A program made the translations under genes and the position numbers. From the NCBI GenBank assembly GCA_002368805.1, contig DFFH01000046.1:1-7500 (forward strand): DNA of 7,500 nucleotides, given 5' to 3'. Positions 1 through 5,394 of this stretch are shown here, one piece after another (within the stretch, counting starts at the first letter, position 1; every line of letters begins with the position of its first letter). The notes under the pieces are model-generated. The model was not told the origin of the DNA. It ran no database searches and saw only the letters and a list, made by a program, of their open reading frames with translations. The DNA is from Mageeibacillus sp. UBA3781. GTDB taxonomy: Bacteria > Bacillota > Clostridia > Saccharofermentanales > Saccharofermentanaceae.

Positions 1-1799
1 AGGCGGATCTCCTTGAAGATGGAGACATATTCGGAGCTGTCTTTTGCAAGACGGTTGCGGATATCATCGATCTCCTTCCAAAGTGCAACATCATAGCTGT
101 TGGCCGGATCGTGGAAAGGAACGACATTTCTGATCTGCGACAGGTTCGTCGGGATGATACGCTCGGAGAGCTCCATCTGCCAGCGGTCAAGCATCGCATG
201 TGCATACGAGGAGATCAGCTGATCGCTGAAAACATTGCCTGCACAGAGGATCGGAAGCATGTCATCGGAATGGAGCAGACGGCGCAGGGAATCATATACT
301 GTCGCCGGCGGAATGCCGAAGAGACGGTCACGTTCTTCAGTGGTGTAAGTTGTGAAGATGTCTTCCTCACAGCGATAGACTCTGTCTTTCTCGAGATAAT
401 CCGCCTCTTCGCCGTATCCCTTGCAAAACTCTTTCTCGAGTTCGGAAGTTGAGTGACCGGATGTTACGGCATATTCGATACCATCAAGCATGCACTGGTA
501 GGCAGCAGACAGGCAGAGATATGTGTTCGTATGCGGGTTAGGGGAGCGGATCTCGAAACGTGTCTGTACGGCACTGTCGGAGTTTCTGATCAGGCCGAGA
601 AGTACAGAACGGTTACGGGACGGAGTATTGATATCCTGTCCGAGAGATGCGACCGCGTGTGTCGGAGCTTCGTAACCCGGCTGCAGACGAAGGAATGCAT
701 CTGTTGTTACCGAGATGAAAGGGTTGATCAGCTCGTAGTGCTTCATGAAGCCCATCAGAGCGCCCCAGCCGATCGTGCCGAGGAAGTCCTTCTTCATGTC
801 CTTCGGGCTGAAGAGATTAACTTTGTGTCCGTCCTTAAGGAAAGCAACAGCATTTACATGTGTGTGTTCACCGGAACCGGCAACACCCGGAAGAGGCTTC
901 GCGCAGAAGCTTACTTCCAGACCGTGCATACGGAAGATCTCCTTGATGAAGATACGGGCGAGAAGCTCGTAGTCGGCAGCCTGAAGGGCATTGGAGTAAT
1001 GCCAGTCGATCTCGAGCTGTTCCATGATGTTGTGAAAATCACCTGCATCGGAAAGGTGTGCTTTTACACCGCCGACTTCCTTATGGCCCATCTCCGGCTC
1101 AAAGCCGTAAAGCTGCAGGAGCATGACCGACTGCTCAAGAGCGGTACGTACAACACCCTTCGTTCTCTTCCAGTACTGCTCTTTCAAGCTCTGGGAAGTG
1201 GAGAGGACTCTGGTATTGATCTTTTCTTCCGGTGAACTTACCCAGAACTCGAGTTCTGTTGCGGTAGTGAGCTCGACACGGTCAAGTTCATCAATGGAGA
1301 ATCCCAGTTCTTCAAGAAGTGCGGGATATTCTTTTAAGTAGCGCTCGAGTTCGGATGCGAATCTGTCGGCACAGCGCTTCAGGATCGAACGGGAACATAC
1401 TTTGTCACCGTTATGGATCAGAAAAGAGGGGATTCGGAGAGTTCCGATCGGAAGACCGTTCTCCGGATCAGGATGCTCATAGTTGTAGTCGATGAACCAC
1501 ATGACATTCAAGTCCGGCTCAAAATCGACGCGTCCGTCATTCAGCGTAGCGATGCCGGGGAGCTCAACGGAGGAACCATCGGTTTGTACGACGCATCCGC
1601 TTAAATATCCCTGCAAGTTATCTATAAAGTTGCTGATCGGGATCTTTTCATCGGTGTCATTGCCTGCAAGGTCGATACCTACAAAGGATACGAACTTGAT
1701 CTCAGGGTGCTCGCCGAGCGTGCGCTCAAGGTCTGCCGTATTATGTGTTTCAGGCGGCAGCAGGTACAGAAGATTCGGATAGATTCGAAAGTTCATCAT
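1..1799 (-). CDS. Glutamine synthetase, long GSI-related form (3' end outside window)
   Basis: Reading the minus strand from ATG at 1799 gives 599 codons without a stop, running off the left edge. The product should ligate ammonia to glutamate using ATP in the cytoplasm. Catalytic-domain motifs appear in the usual order. There is a metal-binding ELEF stretch at about residues 182-185 and GSGEHTH at 308-314, which corresponds to the GSGMHCH motif of classical GS. FLRLQPGYEAP at about 369-379 is followed by SRNRS. RFEIRSPNPHTN at about 414-425 corresponds to the R-x-E-x-R-x-PDPxxNPYL block. An N-terminal domain of about 150 residues precedes these. No NLYDLP adenylylation motif was seen. The chain continues at least 170 residues past the last core motif, whereas E. 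coli-type GSI ends about 85 residues after it, so this is a long variant. It does not look like GSIII. The start is supported by GGAAGGGG at 1808-1815; a second ATG follows directly. Family assignment is firm; the exact subclass is not. Confidence 0.93.
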   Translation of the reverse strand, partial: MMNFRIYPNLLYLLPPETHNTADLERTLGEHPEIKFVSFVGIDLAGNDTDEKIPISNFIDNLQGYLSGCVVQTDGSSVELPGIATLNDGRVDFEPDLNVMWFIDYNYEHPDPENGLPIGTLRIPSFLIHNGDKVCSRSILKRCADRFASELERYLKEYPALLEELGFSIDELDRVELTTATELEFWVSSPEEKINTRVLSTSQSLKEQYWKRTKGVVRTALEQSVMLLQLYGFEPEMGHKEVGGVKAHLSDAGDFHNIMEQLEIDWHYSNALQAADYELLARIFIKEIFRMHGLEVSFCAKPLPGVAGSGEHTHVNAVAFLKDGHKVNLFSPKDMKKDFLGTIGWGALMGFMKHYELINPFISVTTDAFLRLQPGYEAPTHAVASLGQDINTPSRNRSVLLGLIRNSDSAVQTRFEIRSPNPHTNTYLCLSAAYQCMLDGIEYAVTSGHSTSELEKEFCKGYGEEADYLEKDRVYRCEEDIFTTYTTEERDRLFGIPPATVYDSLRRLLHSDDMLPILCAGNVFSDQLISSYAHAMLDRWQMELSERIIPTNLSQIRNVVPFHDPANSYDVALWKEIDDIRNRLAKDSSEYVSIFKEIR

Positions 1800-1833
1800 G
1801 GTGGTTGCCCCTTCCATTTATAAAATCAGCGTT

Positions 1834-1842
1834 ATTATACCA
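1834..1842 (-). promoter_or_regulatory. Extended -10 promoter of the glutamine synthetase gene
   Basis: The minus strand reads TGGTATAAT, a perfect TATAAT (1834-1839) preceded by the TGn extension. The -35 region around 1857-1863 is poor, which is common for extended -10 promoters. Transcription would start near 1827, giving a leader of about 28 nt that contains the Shine-Dalgarno sequence GGAAGGGG. Inferred from sequence only. Confidence 0.62.
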
Positions 1843-1894
1843 TTAAATTCTTTTGCGACCGCACATCCGTTATAGAGATTTTACACGAAATTCT

Positions 1895-1924
1895 GTAGCA
1901 CAATTACCTTGTTAATAATATAAT
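1895..1924 (+). promoter_or_regulatory. Probable promoter of the rightward hydrogenase-sensor operon
   Basis: A perfect TATAAT lies at 1919-1924 with only a weak -35 (GTAGCA at 1895-1900, 18-bp spacer). An alternative pairing is TTGTTA at 1909-1914 with ATAGTT at 1932-1937 (17-bp spacer). With the first, transcription begins near 1931 and leaves a leader of about 86 nt before the first gene. The choice between the two is uncertain, but both lie in the same AT-rich patch and both overlap the palindrome at 1910-1929. Confidence 0.5.
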
Positions 1925-1929
1925 TAACA
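1910..1929. promoter_or_regulatory. 20-bp near-perfect palindrome, putative operator
   Basis: TGTTAAT at 1910-1916 and ATTAACA at 1923-1929 are exact inverted repeats around AATATA, and nine of the ten base pairs of the whole 20-bp element match. It covers the perfect -10 box at 1919-1924, where a bound repressor would block the rightward operon. The half-sites resemble the clostridial Rex consensus (TTGTTAA-N4-TTAACAA), but the spacer is 8 bp, not 4. Read as GlnR/TnrA (TGTNA-N7-TNACA), the spacer is 10 bp, not 7. The regulator is therefore not identified. In AT-rich DNA a chance palindrome remains possible. Confidence 0.45.
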
Positions 1930-1942
1930 TAATAGTTCATAA

Positions 1943-1999
1943 ATACTGCGAGGCAGATACTGTGGTCATATGTTTTCACTCCGGTGGATCTGCCCGTAT
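1943..1999 (+). other. Inverted repeats in the 5' leader of the operon
   Basis: GGCAGAT at 1952-1958 pairs with ATCTGCC at 1988-1994, and ATAC at 1943-1946 pairs with GTAT at 1996-1999. Together they give an 11-bp two-part stem with an asymmetric internal loop and a 29-nt apical region. The structure ends five nucleotides before the AGGAGG of the first gene. It matches no riboswitch class that I recognise. Confidence 0.35.
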
Positions 2000-2016
2000 A
2001 GTGTAGGAGGTCATTT

Positions 2017-2373
2017 ATGAGAGTTTGTGATTGTGCAGATCTTCTTAATGCTAAGATCCTGGTAAAGACGGACAGTTTCGAGGAAGACCTGAAGATCGCC
2101 TGTGGTTCTGACCTGATGAGTGATGTTATGGCTTTTTCAAGCGATGACAGTCAGATCATGATCACCGGCCTTGTGAATCCGCAGACGATACGTACCGCCG
2201 AGATGCTTGATGTAAAGGTGATCATCTTTGTCCGCGGTAAGATCCCGGATGAGACGATGCAGGAACTGGCGGCAGAAAAAGGTATCGGTCTGATGACATC
2301 TCCGCTTTCTATGTTTACATGTTGCGGACTTCTCTACGAGGCAGGTCTTCGTGGAAAGGAGGCTGCCGTATAG
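2017..2373 (+). CDS. DRTGG-domain protein (first copy)
   Basis: A 118-residue, probably soluble protein resembling the small stand-alone DRTGG-domain proteins found in clostridial and Thermotoga [FeFe]-hydrogenase clusters. The recognisable blocks are SDLMSDVMAF at 31-40, GLVNPQTIRTAEMLDVK at 51-67, IIFVRGK at 69-75, and a C-terminal LMTSPLSMFTCCGLLYEAG stretch with a CC pair. The domain is named from HPr kinase and phosphotransacetylase relatives, and its biochemical role is unknown; a literal DRTGG motif is absent here. The ATG at 2017 follows a consensus AGGAGG at 2005-2010, and this is the first gene of the operon. Its last codons carry the ribosome binding site of the next gene. A paralogue of the same size occurs at 4196-4543. 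The family call is good, the function open. Confidence 0.8.
   Translation: MRVCDCADLLNAKILVKTDSFEEDLKIACGSDLMSDVMAFSSDDSQIMITGLVNPQTIRTAEMLDVKVIIFVRGKIPDETMQELAAEKGIGLMTSPLSMFTCCGLLYEAGLRGKEAAV
2355..2362 (+). promoter_or_regulatory. Ribosome binding site that points to an ATA start
   Basis: AAAGGAGG, inside the end of the first DRTGG gene, is the only strong Shine-Dalgarno sequence near the start of the ATPase gene. Seven nucleotides downstream lies ATA (2370-2372) in the ATPase frame, overlapping the TAG stop of the upstream gene as ATAG. No ATG, GTG or TTG sits at suitable spacing. Confidence 0.55.
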
Positions 2374-2792
2374 AACCGTTAGTACGCCAATATGAGATAA
2401 GAGATAACGATTTTACCCATGCCGGGGAGGCCAGCAGCTCGATGAAAAAATCACTTTCGAGACTGGGTGTGAAGGCGGAGGACATCAAGCGTGCATCGAT
2501 CGCCATGTATGAGGCGGAGATCAATGCCGTGATCCATGGTCATGGCGGAATGGCTGAGGTCACTGTGCATCCGGATAAGGTCGTGATCGTTATCGAAGAC
2601 CATGGCCCGGGTATTCCTGATCTTGATCAGGCGATGGTAGCCGGCTGGTCTACCGCTCCTGATCTCGCCCGAGAGATGGGATTTGGTGCCGGTATGGGTC
2701 TTCCGAATATTAAGAAGAACTGTGATGACCTGAATATTAAGACGAAAGTCGGCGAAGGCACATCCGTGACGATGGTCATCAACTTTACGTAA
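2370..2792 (+). CDS. Anti-sigma-factor-type ATPase / serine kinase (RsbW-like)
   Basis: A GHKL-fold ATPase of about 140 residues in the RsbW/SpoIIAB class, which bind ATP and either sequester a partner or phosphorylate a serine on it. In numbering from 2370, the N box is EAEINAVIHGHGG (Asn52), the G1 box is EDHGPGIPD (Asp77) and the G2 box is GFGAGMGLPNIK (about 105-116). All are intact, so ATP binding is expected. The likely start is a non-canonical ATA at 2370, chosen because AAAGGAGG at 2355-2362 is correctly spaced and the family typically begins just before the Y-x-I-x-x-x-DF-x-x-AGEAS segment, here at residues 8-22. The alternative ATG at 2319 has no ribosome binding site and adds 17 residues overlapping the upstream gene. 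No cognate sigma factor or PP2C phosphatase is visible in the window; the partner may be a DRTGG protein or the hydrogenase-like protein (inference). Confidence 0.85.
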   Translation: MEPLVRQYEIRDNDFTHAGEASSSMKKSLSRLGVKAEDIKRASIAMYEAEINAVIHGHGGMAEVTVHPDKVVIVIEDHGPGIPDLDQAMVAGWSTAPDLAREMGFGAGMGLPNIKKNCDDLNIKTKVGEGTSVTMVINFT

Positions 2793-2797
2793 TAGTA

Positions 2798-2818
2798 GGG
2801 AGGCGGATCGAGCCTTCC
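2798..2818 (+). other. Intercistronic hairpin
   Basis: GGGAGGC (2798-2804) and GCCTTCC (2812-2818) form a 7-bp stem with one G-U pair and a 7-nt loop in the 48-bp gap before the hydrogenase-like gene. No T-run follows, so a terminator is unlikely. It may mark mRNA processing or set the relative output of the flanking genes. Confidence 0.4.
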
Positions 2819-2840
2819 TTATGATAACGGAGAAATAACC

Positions 2841-4166
2841 GTGAAGAAATTACACAGTGTTTCATTGATAGGGGATCTGTGTGTCGGATGTACAACCTGC
2901 AGTAAAGGCTGTCCGACACAGGCGATCCGTGTGCGCGGCGGAAAGGCGACGATCTATGATATCCGCTGTATCGACTGCGCACAGTGTATCCGTATATGCC
3001 CTTACCATGCCAAGATCGCCGTAACAGATACGCTTGAAGAGCGTCTTACTGCAGCCAGCGGTAAAGTCAAGGTGGCGATCGTAAGCCCTGCGATCTTTTC
3101 GCAGTTTGAGAACAGCGCATCCAGGATCGATGTTATGAAATGTGTCCGCCAGATGGGCTTTGACTATGTCTTTGACGAGTCTATCGGATATTCGGGCTAT
3201 GTTTCCGCCGCCAGACAGATGCTTGTGGAGAAGCAGGCGGCTGCGGAGAGTATGACGGAAGATGAGAAAAGCGAGATCTTCCCGATGATATCGACGACAT
3301 GTCCGGTCGTAGTACGATTGATCCAGATGAAGTACCGTGCCCTGATCTCACATCTGGTCACGCTGGATTCTCCTTTGGAATTGACCGCACAGTATGCGAT
3401 CGATTATCTGTGCCAGAAACTGCAGATCAAAAAGTCCCTGATCTATATCTGCTATATCTCGCCGTGTCCTGCCAGAGTTACCTCAGTCATCAATCCGCTA
3501 TGGAAGAAGAAGTCCCTGATCTCGACCTGTGTAGGTACACATGATGTATATCCCCAGCTGAGATCGCTTCTCAATAAGATCGAGCACCATGATTCGCTTA
3601 CTCACGAAGAGGAAAGAGCGATCCGCATCTCTGAGCCGGAAGGCCTGCAGTGCGCGGCGATCGGCGGAGAATCCACCGGTATGAAGATCGATAATTATCT
3701 CTCGGTCGATGGTATCGAAAACGTGATCGATATCCTGGAAGAAATCGATCGGGACAACATCAAGAAGATCGCATATGTCGAGGCGGCATGCTGCTTTGGC
3801 GGATGTATCGGAGGACCGCTCACGGTCATGAACCGGTTTGCCGCCGTGGCAAAACTTCGTGAACATGTCCATGATTATTTTCTGGAAAAGCAGCTGTTCC
3901 CGCAGCTGATCGTCCGTGAAGAGGATATTATCCCGCAGGTATGGGAGCTTCCGCTTCCGGAGAATCATGCGATGCGTCTTTCCGAGAATATCGGTGAGGC
4001 GATGACGAAGTATGAGCAGATCGATAAGATCTTAGCGACTCTTCCTCAGCTGGACTGTGGTGCCTGCGGAGCGCCGTCTTGTGCCGCCATGGCGGAAGAT
4101 ATCGTCCAGGGAAGAGCAAGCATCAATAACTGTATCATCCGTCAGAAGAGAATGAAAAAGGAGTGA
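2841..4166 (+). CDS. [FeFe]-hydrogenase-like iron-sulfur protein, putative H2/redox sensor (HydS type)
   Basis: A 441-residue cytoplasmic protein starting at GTG with CGGAGA at 2828-2833. Residues 1-60 form a 2x[4Fe-4S] ferredoxin domain (Cys14/17/20/24 and Cys43/46/49/53). Residues about 75-375 are a hydrogenase large-subunit C-terminal domain. Its loops are TTCP (Cys154), SPCPAR (Cys209) and EAACCFGGCIGG (Cys318, Cys322), so all four H-cluster ligands are present. Residues 406-431 carry a further Fe-S motif, C-x2-C-x4-C-x16-C (Cys406/409/414/431). Compared with catalytic HydA (TSCCP, MPCxxK, ExMACxxGC), the proton-relay cysteine is Thr153, the cyanide-contacting lysine is Arg212, and the two active-site methionines are Ser207 and Ala316. 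This is the pattern of putative sensory hydrogenases of HydS type, some of which carry a C-terminal PAS domain; none is present here. Maturases HydEFG are not in the window. The domain call is firm; the sensory role is inferred. Confidence 0.88.
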   Translation: MKKLHSVSLIGDLCVGCTTCSKGCPTQAIRVRGGKATIYDIRCIDCAQCIRICPYHAKIAVTDTLEERLTAASGKVKVAIVSPAIFSQFENSASRIDVMKCVRQMGFDYVFDESIGYSGYVSAARQMLVEKQAAAESMTEDEKSEIFPMISTTCPVVVRLIQMKYRALISHLVTLDSPLELTAQYAIDYLCQKLQIKKSLIYICYISPCPARVTSVINPLWKKKSLISTCVGTHDVYPQLRSLLNKIEHHDSLTHEEERAIRISEPEGLQCAAIGGESTGMKIDNYLSVDGIENVIDILEEIDRDNIKKIAYVEAACCFGGCIGGPLTVMNRFAAVAKLREHVHDYFLEKQLFPQLIVREEDIIPQVWELPLPENHAMRLSENIGEAMTKYEQIDKILATLPQLDCGACGAPSCAAMAEDIVQGRASINNCIIRQKRMKKE

Positions 4167-4184
4167 TCCGGTAATTTGTCCGGA
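4167..4184 (+). other. Short hairpin overlapping the ribosome binding site of the second DRTGG gene
   Basis: TCCGG (4167-4171) pairs with CCGGA (4180-4184) around an 8-nt loop, directly after the hydrogenase-like gene's stop codon. The right arm shares bases with the GGAAGAG Shine-Dalgarno (4182-4188), so folding could modulate initiation of the next gene. The stem is short and may be incidental. Confidence 0.3.
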
Positions 4185-4195
4185 AGAGAATTCTT

Positions 4196-4543
4196 ATGAA
4201 AACTGTATCTGAAATTATCGAAGCCATGAATCTCAAGGTGCTGACAGACGTTTACCGTCCGGATGCCGAAGTGAAAAAAGGATATGCCGGAGATATGCTG
4301 AGCCACGTCATGGCACATCTTCAGAGCGACGAATGCTGGTTTACGATCCTGAACAGTATGAATGTTATTGCCGTGGCTTCTCTGAATGAGTGTCCGCTGG
4401 TTATCCTGACCGAGGACGTCGAACTTCAGGAAGCGGTCCTGGAGAAAGCAAAGACGGAAGAGATCTGTGTCTGCTCGACTGAGATGGATACATATACCGC
4501 CTGTGCCTGTTTAGACGGGATCATCGATACAGAGGAGGTCTGA
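4196..4543 (+). CDS. DRTGG-domain protein (second copy)
   Basis: A 115-residue soluble protein, clearly a divergent relative of the gene at 2017-2373. The shared pattern is a short helical N-terminus, GYAGDMLSHVMAH at 29-41 (against CGSDLMSDVMAF in the first copy), a central ILNSMNVIAVASLNECPLVIL region in place of the GLVNP block, and a C-terminal CSTEMDTYTACACL segment matching TSPLSMFTCCGLL. It is cysteine-rich near the C-terminus (CVCS, ACAC), which could support redox sensing, but no complete Fe-S motif is evident. Start ATG 4196 follows GGAAGAG at 4182-4188. Its 3' end contains AGGAGG, the probable binding site for translating the PHP gene. Biochemical function is unknown; linkage to hydrogenase genes is the recurrent context of the family. 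Confidence 0.75.
   Translation: MKTVSEIIEAMNLKVLTDVYRPDAEVKKGYAGDMLSHVMAHLQSDECWFTILNSMNVIAVASLNECPLVILTEDVELQEAVLEKAKTEEICVCSTEMDTYTACACLDGIIDTEEV
4533..4538 (+). promoter_or_regulatory. Distant Shine-Dalgarno for the PHP gene
   Basis: AGGAGG lies inside the end of the second DRTGG gene, 14 nt before ATG 4553, which is longer than the usual 5-9 nt. The TGA stop lies between the two. In-frame codons between that stop and the ATG (TTC, CCG, CTA) cannot serve as normal starts, so ATG 4553 stands and translation is probably coupled to the upstream gene. Confidence 0.45.
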
Positions 4544-4552
4544 TTCCCGCTA

Positions 4553-5311
4553 ATGGCCATTTTTGTATGTGATCTTCATATGCATTCTGCCGTTTCACCG
4601 TGCGCCGAGAACGATATGACGCCGGGAAATATGGTATCTATGGCCCTTTTGAACGGATTGGATGTTATAGCGGTCACGGATCACTGCTCCGCCAGGAACT
4701 GTGAAGCCGCGATGAAGTGTGCGGATTTTCTGAAAAATGAGCATGGAAAAGCACCTCTGGTCATTCCGGGAATGGAAGTGGAAGTGGCGGAAGGCTTCCA
4801 TGTCCTTTGCCTTTTCCCGGATCTTCCGACAGCTCTTGATTTTGAGGCATACTGGACGACACACCGACCGAAGATCAAAAATAGAGTCGAGATATTCGGT
4901 AATCAGTACGTGATGAATGATGATGATGAGATCATCGAAGAACTGCCGTATCTTCTTTCGACCGGATCCGATGTGTCCATGATCGAGCTCTACGAAAAGC
5001 TTGACAGTATCGGAGCTGCCGCGATCCCGGCGCATGTTGACAAGGATTCCTACAGTATGGTCGCATCACTTGGTACCGTTCCGGAAGAATGGAAGGGAAG
5101 ACTTCTCGAGGTCAGCCGCCGCTGCAATCTTCCGGAGTTCTGGGACAAGCACCCGGAACTTGCAGGTTATCACTATATTCAGGACTCGGATGCGCATCAG
5201 CTGCCCGATATTGCGGATCCCGGCTACTCGCTGAAACTTCCTATCGAAAAAAACCCGGATATGGATACGAAGACATTTGTCAATGCATTGCGGGATCTGA
5301 TGAGAAAGTGA
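4553..5311 (+). CDS. PHP-domain metal-dependent phosphoesterase
   Basis: A 252-residue cytoplasmic protein with the full PHP metal-site set. DLHMHS (His9, His11) is followed by SPCAENDMTP at 15-24, VTDHCSARN (Asp43, His44) and PGMEVEV (Glu75). Then come GFHV (His83), IPAHVDK (His161) and DSDAHQL (Asp213, His215). PHP domains hydrolyse phosphoester bonds with a multinuclear metal centre. The SPCAxxDMTP variant is typical of the stand-alone forms in hydrogenase-associated clusters. The substrate is unknown: a phosphoprotein, a nucleotide or a small phosphorylated metabolite are all possible. It starts 9 bp after the second DRTGG gene. Placed between two ATPase/kinase-like proteins, it is a candidate for the reverse reaction of a phosphorylation switch (inference). 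Its last codons overlap a probable promoter for the next gene. Family call is strong. Confidence 0.9.
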   Translation: MAIFVCDLHMHSAVSPCAENDMTPGNMVSMALLNGLDVIAVTDHCSARNCEAAMKCADFLKNEHGKAPLVIPGMEVEVAEGFHVLCLFPDLPTALDFEAYWTTHRPKIKNRVEIFGNQYVMNDDDEIIEELPYLLSTGSDVSMIELYEKLDSIGAAAIPAHVDKDSYSMVASLGTVPEEWKGRLLEVSRRCNLPEFWDKHPELAGYHYIQDSDAHQLPDIADPGYSLKLPIEKNPDMDTKTFVNALRDLMRK

Positions 5312-5317
5312 TATAAT
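5288..5317 (+). promoter_or_regulatory. Probable internal promoter for the distal part of the cluster
   Basis: TGATATAAT at 5309-5317 is an extended -10 with a perfect TATAAT, overlapping the TGA stop of the PHP gene; TTGCGG at 5288-5293 gives a weak -35 with an 18-bp spacer. Transcripts would start near 5324. A perfect TTGACA at 5325-5330 has no usable -10 at the right spacing and is not called. Confidence 0.5.
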
Positions 5318-5358
5318 AGGCACGTTGACAATAACAAATATAGAACTGAAGTGCTTTT

Positions 5359-5378
5359 CCGGCTGTATTTCCAGTCGG
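5359..5378 (+). other. Hairpin in the leader of the second ATPase gene
   Basis: CCGGCTG (5359-5365) pairs with CAGTCGG (5372-5378) through seven pairs including one G-U, around a 6-nt loop. It lies just upstream of the AGGGGAG ribosome binding site, and no T-run follows. It would be part of the short leader transcribed from the internal promoter. Confidence 0.4.
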
Positions 5379-5382
5379 TGAC

Positions 5383-5389
5383 AGGGGAG
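5383..5389 (+). promoter_or_regulatory. Ribosome binding site supporting a TTG start
   Basis: AGGGGAG lies five nucleotides before TTG at 5395-5397. The TTG start reproduces the expected N-terminus of this ATPase family (MRELSLHILDI), and there is no nearby ATG or GTG with comparable support. Confidence 0.6.
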
Positions 5390-5394
5390 AACTT

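Noticed and set aside
111..1782. Several plus-strand open frames across the left 1.8 kb
   Set aside because: They lie antisense to a continuous 599-codon frame with clear glutamine synthetase motifs, have no ribosome binding sites, and resemble no family.
1909..1930. Classical Rex operator, or GlnR/TnrA box
   Set aside because: The arms look right, but spacer lengths (8 bp for Rex halves, 10 bp for the GlnR reading) differ from the consensus values of 4 and 7. It is reported only as an unassigned palindrome.
2821..2838. Five-codon open frame (MITEK) just before the hydrogenase-like gene
   Set aside because: Too short to judge, and the nearest Shine-Dalgarno-like sequence is too far upstream. 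It overlaps the binding site of the GTG start.
3498..3968. Minus-strand open frame of 156 codons inside the hydrogenase-like gene
   Set aside because: Antisense to a strongly motif-supported gene, with no Shine-Dalgarno or promoter and a composition typical of a complementary-strand shadow.
4595..5035. Minus-strand open frame of 146 codons inside the PHP gene
   Set aside because: Overlaps conserved PHP coding sequence and shows no recognisable domain or initiation signal.
5325..5344. Promoter using the perfect TTGACA at 5325 with TATAGA at 5339
   Set aside because: The spacer is only 8 bp, and no alternative -10 is present at 16-18 bp.
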